NCBI GenBank assembly: GCA_900551815.1
Contig: URXE01000060.1
Location: forward strand, 1-13,151
DNA from: an uncultured Collinsella sp.
Lineage (GTDB): Bacteria > Actinomycetota > Coriobacteriia > Coriobacteriales > Coriobacteriaceae
Direction of reading: 5' to 3'
Length of the DNA stretch: 13,151 nucleotides
Made by a program: the position numbers and the translations under genes. Below the pieces are notes generated by a model, which saw nothing but the letters and a program-made list of their open reading frames with translations, was not told the DNA's origin and searched no databases. The first letter of the stretch is position 1, and each line of letters starts with the position of its first letter. Shown in pieces: positions 1-5,984 of this stretch.

Positions 1-536
1 CGCGCCATGCCAAAGTCGGTGAGCTTTACATTGCCCGAGTGGTCGATGAGCACGTTGGCGGGCTTAATGTCCAGGTGGAGCACGCCGTTGCTATGGGCGA
101 AAGTGAGTGCCTGGCCCAGCGCGTCGGCAATTGCCGCGGCCTCGTCAAAGGTGAGCGAATGGCCGTCCACGCGATGCAAAAACTCGGCTAGGGACATGCC
201 GTCGACATACTCCATGACCAGGTAGGCATAGGCGGTATCGTGCGTAAAGTCGATAACCTGCACGATATTGGGATGTTGAAGCATGGCAGCGGTGTGTGCC
301 TCGTGCAGGACATCCATGATGTCGCTGGCGGGCATGCCGGCACCGCCTGTGAGGGGGATGCGCTTAATGGCGACGCGACGGCGCAGGTGCGTGTCGCGGC
401 AAATCTCGATGGAGCCAAAACCGCCGGTCGCGAGCGTCTCGAGCGGCTGAAACCGCTTGAGCAGCTCGCGAGAGCTGGTGCCCTCCAAGGGAACGTCCGG
501 CGAGAACCGGGCGGTATGTTGCGAGAAAAGCGGCAT
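1..536 (-). CDS. Ser/Thr protein kinase, N-terminal part (cut by window edge)
   Basis: The reverse strand reads 178 codons from ATG at 536 to the window edge without a stop, so the C-terminal part is missing. The protein is a Hanks-type (eukaryote-like) kinase: glycine loop TGGFGS at residues 37-42, ATP-anchoring lysine K58 in VAIK, likely helix-C glutamate E79, catalytic-loop HLDIKPAN at 154-161 (D156, K158, N161) and DFG at 174-176. It should transfer phosphate from ATP to Ser/Thr on proteins, with this domain in the cytoplasm. The usual HRD is HLD, which makes it a non-RD kinase. The start is supported by a GAGGG box 7 bases upstream. Any membrane helix or sensor domain would lie beyond the edge. 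The kinase call is very secure; its substrates cannot be told from here. Confidence 0.93.
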   Translation of the reverse strand, partial: MPLFSQHTARFSPDVPLEGTSSRELLKRFQPLETLATGGFGSIEICRDTHLRRRVAIKRIPLTGGAGMPASDIMDVLHEAHTAAMLQHPNIVQVIDFTHDTAYAYLVMEYVDGMSLAEFLHRVDGHSLTFDEAAAIADALGQALTFAHSNGVLHLDIKPANVLIDHSGNVKLTDFGMA

Positions 537-615
537 GGCCAACCCTCGTGCGTTTAAAGTTCGTTTGCGAGCGGCGGGCCGGGGTCAAGCCGTTCGCGGT
601 GGCATAGATGCTGCT

Positions 616-624
616 AGTTTAGCA
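616..624 (-). promoter_or_regulatory. Possible extended -10 promoter for the kinase at 1-536
   Basis: On the minus strand this reads TGC TAAACT, an extended -10 element (TGn plus a -10-like hexamer). Transcription would start near 609, giving a leader of about 70 bases before the ATG at 536. I see no good -35 box at the expected distance, so the call rests on the hexamer and its TG alone. Confidence 0.33.
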
Positions 625-677
625 CGCTCGCGCGCATGGTGAAGGTAGCGGGGCGAGGTGGCCTATCTGACTTGGCC

Positions 678-1394
678 TTAGCGCTTCCTCTTGTTCTTCT
701 TCTGCTTGCGCTGTTTGGCCTTTGCATTCTTGGGCTCGCTTTCCTGCTTGGCCTTGGCAGCGGCCTTTTCGGCCTTCATCTTCTTGCGTTTGGTCTCGAT
801 GTGCAGCTTTTTGTTGATGCGCGCCTTGAGGAAGGAGCCAAACTGCTCGGCATCGCCACGCACAAAGGTGTCCTTAGGGATCGTCACGCCCTGGTCGGCG
901 AACATGGCCACAAAGATGCGCTCGCCGTCGAGTACGTGGTCGAGCTTCTCAAACGGGAAGAACTGCGACTTGCCGCTCTTGCCCCAGACCATCAGGCCGT
1001 CCTCGTTGGCGGCGACGCGGCGGTAGCGGCCGCCCATGGACTCGTCTGCCTCGACGGCTTCGATAAAGTCGCGCGCGAGCGTATGGTGCAGATTTTTGCT
1101 CCACCAGGCCAAAAAGGCGCCGAATACAATCAGGACGACGCCGAACTTGATCCAGTTGCCGCCGGCCACCAGCATGCCGATGCCGATGAGCGCGGCAATC
1201 GCAGCGGCGACGTACAGGGAGCCGCGGCGCCTGGGCGAGGCAACCAAGCGGGCGAAATCGGTGACGAGGTCGTTTTCGTACTGATACTCGTTGAGGTACA
1301 GGATGCCGTCATCGGCTGCTGCCTGCGTCTCGAGCGCGACCTCGACCTGGTCGGCTGCTTCGGAGGGAACGAGGTTGCTCTCTGCGTCTGCCAT
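678..1394 (-). CDS. YcxB-like two-helix membrane protein
   Basis: This 238-residue protein has an acidic N-terminal segment (1-55), two adjacent hydrophobic helices at about 60-77 and 82-98, a soluble domain at about 105-195, and a highly basic Lys-rich tail (about 195-238, ending KKNKRKR). Two helices with a short link, followed by FFPFEKLDHV, a strand-rich stretch and IPKDTF near 172-177, fit the YcxB-like family, whose function is not established. Both ends should face the cytoplasm, and the basic tail could bind nucleic acid or acidic lipid; that is inference. The ATG at 1394 has an AGGAG box at 1405-1409 with 10-base spacing. It is divergent from dnaX (115 bp between starts) and 141 bp upstream of the kinase on the same strand, so cotranscription with the kinase is possible but unproven. 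Family assignment is moderate. Confidence 0.8.
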   Translation of the reverse strand: MADAESNLVPSEAADQVEVALETQAAADDGILYLNEYQYENDLVTDFARLVASPRRRGSLYVAAAIAALIGIGMLVAGGNWIKFGVVLIVFGAFLAWWSKNLHHTLARDFIEAVEADESMGGRYRRVAANEDGLMVWGKSGKSQFFPFEKLDHVLDGERIFVAMFADQGVTIPKDTFVRGDAEQFGSFLKARINKKLHIETKRKKMKAEKAAAKAKQESEPKNAKAKQRKQKKNKRKR

Positions 1395-1434
1395 GCTCTT
1401 TGGACTCCTATCGCGGCGGGCTCGCCGTACGGGT

Positions 1435-1440
1435 TATTAT
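1435..1440 (+). promoter_or_regulatory. Possible -10 box for dnaX
   Basis: TATTAT preceded by GGGT lies 75 bases before the dnaX ATG. No -35-like hexamer sits 16-18 bases upstream. A minus-strand TATACT (1489-1494) in the same gap could serve the divergent gene, but it overlaps the bases next to the dnaX ribosome binding site. Both are weak calls. Confidence 0.22.
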
Positions 1441-1509
1441 GAATGCAGTATGCCGTGCGACCGCATGGCCGCCGCGGCAACAAGACTCAGTATACCCGGG
1501 GGAGCACCC

Positions 1510-3975
1510 ATGGAATCGTTGTACCGAAAGTATCGCCCGCTCACCTTCGACTCCGTGGTGGGCCAGCAGCATATCGTCTCGACGCTCGAGCACGCCATTA
1601 CCGAGGGGCGCCTGTCCCACGCGTACCTGTTCTGCGGACCGCGCGGCACGGGCAAGACCACCATGGCGCGCATTTTGGCCAAGGCGCTGCTGTGCCGCAA
1701 TGCCGAGGCGGCGCGCGCCGAGGGTGCGAGCGGCTGCATGCCCGATGGCACCTGCGAGGAGTGCGAGCTCATCGCCGAAGGCAACCACCCCGATGTCTAC
1801 GAGCTCGATGCCGCAAGCCGTACCGGCGTAGACAACGTGCGCGAGGAGATCATCAACTCCGTTAACTTTGCCCCGGTGCGTGGCAAGTACAAGATCTATA
1901 TCATCGACGAGGTCCACATGCTCACGACGGCGGCGTTTAACGCGCTGCTCAAGACGCTCGAGGAGCCGCCGGCGCACGTGATCTTTGTGCTGTGCACCAC
2001 CGACCCGCAAAAGATTCTGGAGACCATCCTTTCGCGCTGTCAGCGCTTCGATTTCCACCGCATCGGTAACGAGGATATCGAGCGCCGCCTGGCATACGTG
2101 TGCGAGCAGGAGGGCTTCGACTACGACGACGAGGCGCTTGCCATCGTGGCGCGCCATGCCAAGGGCGGCATGCGCGATGCGCTCTCCACGCTGGAGCAGC
2201 TGAGCGTCTTCGGCAACGGCACCGTGCATGCGGACGATGCCCGCTCACTTTTGGGCGAAGTTTCGGACCAGATTCTGGGAGAGTTTACGCGCGCCATTGC
2301 CGATCGTGATGTCGCCGAGCTCTATGGGCTTATTCGCGCGCAGGTCGAGGAAGGTAACGATCTGCTGGAACTGACGCGCGATCTGGTGGCGCACGTGCGC
2401 GACGTGTATGTTGCCTGCGTTGCCGGTGCCCGTGCTGAGTTGTTTGAGGGCGGTGTCGAGCAGGCCGAGGCGCTTGCAGCCGAGGCCGCTGCCTTTGGCG
2501 AGCATCCTGCCGATCGTCTGGCTCGCGTGCTGACGGTGCTCGACGATGCCGCCTTGGAGATGAGGGGTGCGAGCGACGTGCGCCTGGTGCTCGAGATCGC
2601 CTGCACGCGCCTGACGCGTCCCGAGGCCGATTTAACGATTGAGGCATTGGCCGAGCGCGTGGCTCGCTTGGAGGCCATGGTTGCCAACGCCGCCGTTCCG
2701 GCGAGCGTGGCTGCTGCTCGAGCGAGTGCGCCTGCTGCATCCGCACCCGCTGTCCAGCAGCCGACGCTGATCTCGGGTGCCCGAGCTGCTACTCCTGCGG
2801 CGACCGCCGCCCCCGCTGCTACGTCTGCGCATCAGGGTGGCATGCCTTGGGACCGCGGCGCTGCTGTTCCGGCTGCCCAGCCTGCGCCCAAGTCCGCGGC
2901 TCCGGCTCCCGCGCCCAAACCTGTAACGCCTGCACCTCAACCCGTTACGGCTCCGGCTCCCGCACCTGCTGCATCGACCGCGCCGGTGTCCAAGCCCAAC
3001 AACGCCGCCCAGGTTGCCGCCGCCGGTGCTGCCGAGACCCCTGCGGTCGAGGACGCCGGCGAGCTCCAGCGCAAATGGGCCGAGGTCGTCGAGCGCGTCA
3101 AGGCTCGTCAGGCTTCCTATGCAGGGCTTTTGCTCAACGCCCGCGCCACGGCCGACGATGGCTTCAAGCTCACGGTCTCGTTCCCCGCGGGCTCGACCTT
3201 TGCCATCAAGATGCTCGGTCGCGCCGACACGCAGTCGGTGGTCCTGCCGACGGTCTGCGCGGTCTTCGGTCGTCGCACTGTCGACTACGTCCTGGATGGA
3301 GGTGGCACGCCGGCTCCTCAACATGAGGAGCATTCTCCATCTGCACGGGCTGCGGCATCTGCGGACCCGCAACCCGTGTCCTCGGCGGCCCCTGTATCCT
3401 CGAGCGCCAGCGCGCCGCAGCAACAAGCGACGCCGGTAGCGGCACCGACTCCGTCGGCGCCTAAGGCCGTTGCGCCCAAACCGGCTGCTCCGGCGCCCGC
3501 GTCCAAGCCCGCTGCCGCGCCTGCGTCTAAGTCATCCGACCTGGCTAAGGCCCCTTGGCTACGCTCCGACAATCCTGCCGGCGCTCCTGCCACGGGCAAG
3601 CTCCCGACCGAGCCCGCGCCCCGTGCGCCCGAGCGCTCTGCCGCTCCCAAGGCTCAGCCGTCTGCGCAGTCCGCTCCGTGGGAATCCGAGCAGGTGCCCT
3701 ACGACGACGCCATGGTCGGCGGTTTTGCTGCCGATGCCGGCGGGGACGATCTGCCCCCGTTCGACGTGCCGGGTGCGGCGTCCGCGCCCAAGCCCGCTGC
3801 AACTGCCCCCAAAGAGGAGGACGCTCCTGCAGCTCCCTGGGAGTCTAACCCCGGCGCGGGCAGCCCTTTCGGCCATCAAGGCGCAGCCCCAAGCATCCCG
3901 CAGACCGAGGACGAGGCCAAAGCCCTCATCCGCAGCGTCTTCGGCCAAGCCACCATCTTCAAACCGGTGGAGTAA
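1510..3975 (+). CDS. dnaX: DNA polymerase III subunit gamma/tau
   Basis: DnaX is the ATPase of the clamp-loader complex that opens and loads the beta clamp and couples it to the polymerase. The 821-residue product begins MESLYRKYRP, a hallmark DnaX start, and the ATG at 1510 has a GGGGGAG box 5 bases upstream; the open frame runs further up but lacks this support. Visible elements are Walker A GPRGTGKT (43-50), zinc-module cysteines C62, C76, C82 and C85, Walker B IIDEVH (131-136), the SRC motif (175-177) and sensor-2 GGMRDALS (219-226). A probable short coiled coil lies at about 376-395. The rest is an Ala/Pro/Ser-rich linker (about 396-513), a folded segment (about 514-600) and a second linker (about 601-795). 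The protein ends with a predicted helix, DEAKALIRSVFG, and a short tail, perhaps the polymerase-binding end. I saw no A-rich slippery heptamer, so a frameshifted gamma form is unlikely. ybaB and recR lie downstream on the same strand. Confidence 0.97.
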   Translation: MESLYRKYRPLTFDSVVGQQHIVSTLEHAITEGRLSHAYLFCGPRGTGKTTMARILAKALLCRNAEAARAEGASGCMPDGTCEECELIAEGNHPDVYELDAASRTGVDNVREEIINSVNFAPVRGKYKIYIIDEVHMLTTAAFNALLKTLEEPPAHVIFVLCTTDPQKILETILSRCQRFDFHRIGNEDIERRLAYVCEQEGFDYDDEALAIVARHAKGGMRDALSTLEQLSVFGNGTVHADDARSLLGEVSDQILGEFTRAIADRDVAELYGLIRAQVEEGNDLLELTRDLVAHVRDVYVACVAGARAELFEGGVEQAEALAAEAAAFGEHPADRLARVLTVLDDAALEMRGASDVRLVLEIACTRLTRPEADLTIEALAERVARLEAMVANAAVPASVAAARASAPAASAPAVQQPTLISGARAATPAATAAPAATSAHQGGMPWDRGAAVPAAQPAPKSAAPAPAPKPVTPAPQPVTAPAPAPAASTAPVSKPNNAAQVAAAGAAETPAVEDAGELQRKWAEVVERVKARQASYAGLLLNARATADDGFKLTVSFPAGSTFAIKMLGRADTQSVVLPTVCAVFGRRTVDYVLDGGGTPAPQHEEHSPSARAAASADPQPVSSAAPVSSSASAPQQQATPVAAPTPSAPKAVAPKPAAPAPASKPAAAPASKSSDLAKAPWLRSDNPAGAPATGKLPTEPAPRAPERSAAPKAQPSAQSAPWESEQVPYDDAMVGGFAADAGGDDLPPFDVPGAASAPKPAATAPKEEDAPAAPWESNPGAGSPFGHQGAAPSIPQTEDEAKALIRSVFGQATIFKPVE

Positions 3976-3996
3976 CCGAGTTGGCGGGCATACTGC

Positions 3997-4470
3997 TCAA
4001 GAAGAGATCTCTTTGTCCGGGCGCATCTGTATTTCGGACATGTGTAGTGTGGTGCCGCGTATATCGCATTCGAGCAGACAGGTGCGTGACGGTCGGCCTA
4101 GGATGCTGAGGTCGATGCGATACGTCGCATGGCTGTCCGTGTACTCGACTCGCTCGGCGTTGATGGTTGCTCCGATTGTAGATAAAGAGCCCGGTTCGGC
4201 ATCGACAATCTTGAAGTCCTTTATCTTGACCTTGAACTCTTGGTAGAGGGACGGGCTGTTGTAGTAAACAGTTCGGGTTCCGTCGGTGCACTCATCGGTC
4301 GCTTCCCATTTAACGACGGGCTGGTTCGAGCTGGCTACCAGCAGTTCTGCTCCAAAGGCTATAGCATGGGTGATGACAACCAGCAATGCCCAGCCGACAA
4401 AGAGATAGAGAACAAAATATGCAACGGGGTGTTTTGAGCGGATGTTTTGGAGCACGTCGGGGGCATTCAT
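3997..4470 (-). CDS. Small single-pass membrane protein of unknown function
   Basis: I do not recognise this 157-residue protein. A short N-terminus is followed by one strong hydrophobic helix at about 17-40. The remaining roughly 115 residues are polar, strand-rich and contain three cysteines (C61, C131, C135); they probably lie outside the membrane. The ATG at 4470 follows GGAGG with 6-base spacing, and a TATAAT box lies about 35 bases upstream, so the gene looks intact and expressed. It runs against dnaX, ybaB and recR, with only 21 bp between its stop and the dnaX stop. Codon use is mixed and GC is lower than in its neighbours, suggesting a later insertion between dnaX and ybaB. It could be a lineage-specific orphan. 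Confidence 0.72.
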   Translation of the reverse strand: MNAPDVLQNIRSKHPVAYFVLYLFVGWALLVVITHAIAFGAELLVASSNQPVVKWEATDECTDGTRTVYYNSPSLYQEFKVKIKDFKIVDAEPGSLSTIGATINAERVEYTDSHATYRIDLSILGRPSRTCLLECDIRGTTLHMSEIQMRPDKEISS

Positions 4471-4504
4471 AGGGCACCTCCAAATTGCTATCTATGGCAA
4501 TCAA

Positions 4505-4521
4505 ATTATACCCCGCCGTCA
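4505..4521 (-). promoter_or_regulatory. Promoter for the small membrane protein gene
   Basis: On the minus strand this reads TGACGGCGGGGTATAAT, ending in a perfect -10 hexamer. Transcription would begin near 4498, about 28 bases before the ATG at 4470 and just upstream of its GGAGG box, which is a sensible geometry. The same 17 bases, with one difference, occur at 9855-9871 upstream of nifJ. Confidence 0.55.
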
Positions 4522-4613
4522 CGAGCGCCGCCTCGAGTAGCGGCTCGGCATTTAGTCATTTAGTGATACACAGAAAATGTCGGATTCCGGCTCTACAAGA
4601 TTTAGCTTTCAAT

Positions 4614-4648
4614 ATTATGCAGATGCGAATTATTCAACTTTGCATAAT
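4614..4648. repeat. 8-bp inverted repeat in the AT-rich gap
   Basis: ATTATGCA (4614-4621) and TGCATAAT (4641-4648) are perfect reverse complements with a 19-base spacer. This could be a split operator or a remnant of an inserted element. Chance occurrence in AT-rich DNA is a real alternative. Confidence 0.35.
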
Positions 4649-4726
4649 CTTTGGGTGCGGCTTGCACTCCAGGACATGTATATCGACTGAGGTAACACGT
4701 CCGCCCCGCTCGCTGGCCGCGCGCCG

Positions 4727-4735
4727 TGGTACGAT
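4727..4735 (+). promoter_or_regulatory. Possible extended -10 promoter for ybaB-recR
   Basis: TGG TACGAT forms an extended -10 element, with a predicted start near 4742 and about 70 bases of leader before the ybaB ATG. No -35 box is apparent. It would let ybaB and recR be transcribed independently of dnaX, from which they are separated by an opposing gene. Confidence 0.4.
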
Positions 4736-4810
4736 TTTTGAGTTTGAAAGTCCCGCCGCGTCTCGGCTGCCCTTGCAGCTCGTTGCGCGGCCGCACGCAA
4801 AGGAGCCATT

Positions 4811-5131
4811 ATGGCCGGTATGAACATGCAGCAGATGATGAAGCAGGCTCGCAAGATGCAGGAGCAGCTTGCCGCCGCGCAGGAGAACCTCAAGTCCCAG
4901 ACCGTCGACGCCTCTGCCGGCGGCGGCATGGTCAAGGTGACCGTTAACGGCGAGATGGAGCTCGTCAACCTCACCATTGATCCCGATGCCCTCGATCCCG
5001 AGGACGTCGATATGCTGCAGGACATGATCATGGCTGCTGTCAACGAGGCCGTCCGCGGCGTCAACGAGCTCGCCAACAAGCAGATGGGTGCCATCACCGG
5101 CGGCCTCAACATCCCGGGCATGCCGTTCTAA
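4811..5131 (+). CDS. ybaB: YbaB/EbfC family nucleoid-associated protein
   Basis: This 106-residue protein is the usual length for the YbaB/EbfC family of small dimeric DNA-binding proteins. It starts with a Met/Gln-rich amphipathic helix (MQQMMKQARKMQEQL, about 6-20), then a Gly-rich turn (GGGMVKV) and strands with the pattern VNGEMELVNLTIDP. A second helix follows, and the C-terminus is Gly/Met-rich (GGLNIPGMPF). An AAAGGAG box lies 5 bases before the ATG. The stop is 13 bases before recR, so the two form an operon; this pairing, often behind dnaX, is widespread in bacteria and suggests a role in recombination or replication. The family is secure; the exact cellular task is not settled even in model organisms. 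Confidence 0.96.
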   Translation: MAGMNMQQMMKQARKMQEQLAAAQENLKSQTVDASAGGGMVKVTVNGEMELVNLTIDPDALDPEDVDMLQDMIMAAVNEAVRGVNELANKQMGAITGGLNIPGMPF

Positions 5132-5144
5132 GACACGCATATAT

Positions 5145-5741
5145 ATGAGTGCGAATCATAGTCTGCAAAAACTGCTCGATGAGCTGGGTCGTCTGCCGGG
5201 CATTGGTCCCAAGTCGGCCCAGCGCATCGCCTATTACCTGCTCGAGGCCGATGCCGAGGAGGCCCGCCGCCTGGCCGAGGCCATCCTGGAGGTCAAGCAG
5301 GAGGTCCACTTTTGCAGCCGTTGCTTTAACTACGCCACGGCCGACGAGTGCTCCATCTGCCAGGACCCGATGCGCGATACCACTCGCATTTGCGTGGTGG
5401 GCGAGCCGCGCGACGTCCAGGCAATCGAGCGCACGGGCAGCTACCATGGCCTCTACCATGTGCTGGGCGGCGTGATCAGCCCCATGGACAAGATCGGTCC
5501 CGAGCAGCTGCATATCCGCGAGCTGCTGGCGCGCCTGGGCCACGAGGAAATCCATGAGGTTATTATCGCCACCAACCCCAACATTGAAGGCGAGACCACG
5601 GCGAGCTACCTTGCTCGCACCATCAAGCCATTGGGCGTTGAAGTATCGCGTCTTGCGAGCGGCCTTCCCGTGGGCGGCGACTTGGAGTATGCCGACGAGC
5701 TTACGCTTGGCCGCGCTATCGAGGCCCGCCGCGTGATCTAG
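5145..5741 (+). CDS. recR: Recombination mediator protein RecR
   Basis: RecR acts with RecO (and RecF) to load RecA onto SSB-coated single-stranded DNA at gaps. The product is 198 residues, a typical RecR length. It shows a helix-hairpin-helix segment around LGRLPGIGPKSAQR (14-27), a four-cysteine zinc finger (C57, C60, C69, C72), a Toprim domain from about 80 with VVGEPRD (84-90) and ATNPNIEGE (142-150), and the usual C-terminus with ASGLPVGGDLEYAD. The ATG at 5145 is chosen because the protein then begins at the conserved RecR N-terminus. No ribosome binding site precedes it (the 13 bases after the ybaB stop are CATATAT-like), so translation probably depends on coupling to ybaB. Confidence 0.97.
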   Translation: MSANHSLQKLLDELGRLPGIGPKSAQRIAYYLLEADAEEARRLAEAILEVKQEVHFCSRCFNYATADECSICQDPMRDTTRICVVGEPRDVQAIERTGSYHGLYHVLGGVISPMDKIGPEQLHIRELLARLGHEEIHEVIIATNPNIEGETTASYLARTIKPLGVEVSRLASGLPVGGDLEYADELTLGRAIEARRVI

Positions 5742-5762
5742 GCGGCGTCAGCTCCGCGGCAT

Positions 5763-5787
5763 GTCCCGTCGGTCTGCCGCACGGGGC
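5763..5787 (+). terminator. Strong hairpin downstream of recR, possible terminator
   Basis: GTCCCGTCGG pairs with CCGCACGGGGC around a TCTG tetraloop (one bulged C, one G·T pair). It begins 22 bases after the recR stop. No T-run follows, so if it ends transcription it is not a textbook intrinsic terminator. Confidence 0.35.
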
Positions 5788-5814
5788 GCTCATAATTGGG
5801 CACGCGTTCATTCA

Positions 5815-5830
5815 TTTGTTGTGCAACAAA
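5815..5830. promoter_or_regulatory. Palindrome TTTGTTG-TG-CAACAAA, possible operator
   Basis: A perfect inverted repeat of two 7-base arms around TG. Its core GTTGTGCAAC matches the second palindrome at 5891-5900 except for one base. It lies about 155 bp upstream of the gene at 5985 and fits a dimeric regulator site; the regulator is unknown. Confidence 0.4.
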
Positions 5831-5890
5831 CCTGCTTTTCATCCGCTTATCGCGTGGATGGGTCCGTCTGCACCTCGTATTTGCCCATTC

Positions 5891-5900
5891 GTTGCGCAAC
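5891..5900. promoter_or_regulatory. Palindrome GTTGCGCAAC, possible operator
   Basis: A perfect 10-bp palindrome related to the core of the dyad at 5815-5830, 73 bp away centre to centre (about seven helical turns). It sits where the -35 region would be for the -10 box at 5917-5922, so a bound protein could block or contact RNA polymerase. Confidence 0.4.
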
Positions 5901-5913
5901 CTTTTGGGTTCGC

Positions 5914-5922
5914 TGATACACT
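5914..5922 (+). promoter_or_regulatory. Possible extended -10 promoter for the kinase/FHA operon
   Basis: TGA TACACT is an extended -10 element with a predicted start near 5929. A -35-like TTGCGC at 5892-5897 is 19 bases away, longer than ideal. The first gene starts at 5985, and a terminator-like hairpin lies between. Confidence 0.4.
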
Positions 5923-5944
5923 TAAATGTGAATATGAAAGAATG

Positions 5945-5969
5945 CGCCGCTTTTAAGCGGCGTGTTTTT
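5945..5969 (+). terminator. Intrinsic terminator-like hairpin just before the operon's first gene
   Basis: CGCCGCTT and AAGCGGCG are perfect complements around TT (in RNA, a 6-7 bp stem with a small loop), followed by TGTTTTT. The shape is that of an intrinsic terminator. It ends only 3 bases before the GGAGGAG ribosome binding site at 5973-5979. It may stop read-through from recR or act as an attenuator for the downstream operon. Confidence 0.6.
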
Positions 5970-5984
5970 GTTGGAGGAGAACGC

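Larger units (their letters stand above)
4471..4810. other. AT-rich intergenic region between the small membrane gene and ybaB
   Basis: This 340-bp gene-free stretch holds divergent promoters: a TATAAT-type box for the minus-strand gene near 4505 and a possible extended -10 for ybaB near 4730. Positions 4561-4680 contain 48 G/C of 120 (40%), far below the flanking genes. An 8-bp inverted repeat lies at 4614-4648. I see no RNA gene or convincing small reading frame. Confidence 0.6.

Noticed and set aside
636..1442. A 268-codon plus-strand frame opposite the YcxB-like gene
   Set aside because: Its Leu-rich start mirrors the Lys-rich tail of the real gene, it has no ribosome binding site, and the minus-strand product has coherent membrane helices and a recognisable domain.
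1395..1509. Signal recognition particle RNA gene, often found near dnaX
   Set aside because: The conserved SRP loop sequences are absent from this 115-bp gap.
1510..3975. Programmed frameshift producing a short gamma form of DnaX
   Set aside because: No A-AAA-AAG-type slippery heptamer with a following stem is visible in the reading frame.
5796..5984. A longer N-terminus for the protein starting at 5985
   Set aside because: The frame is open, but it would translate through the palindromes and terminator-like hairpin, and only the ATG at 5985 has a good ribosome binding site.
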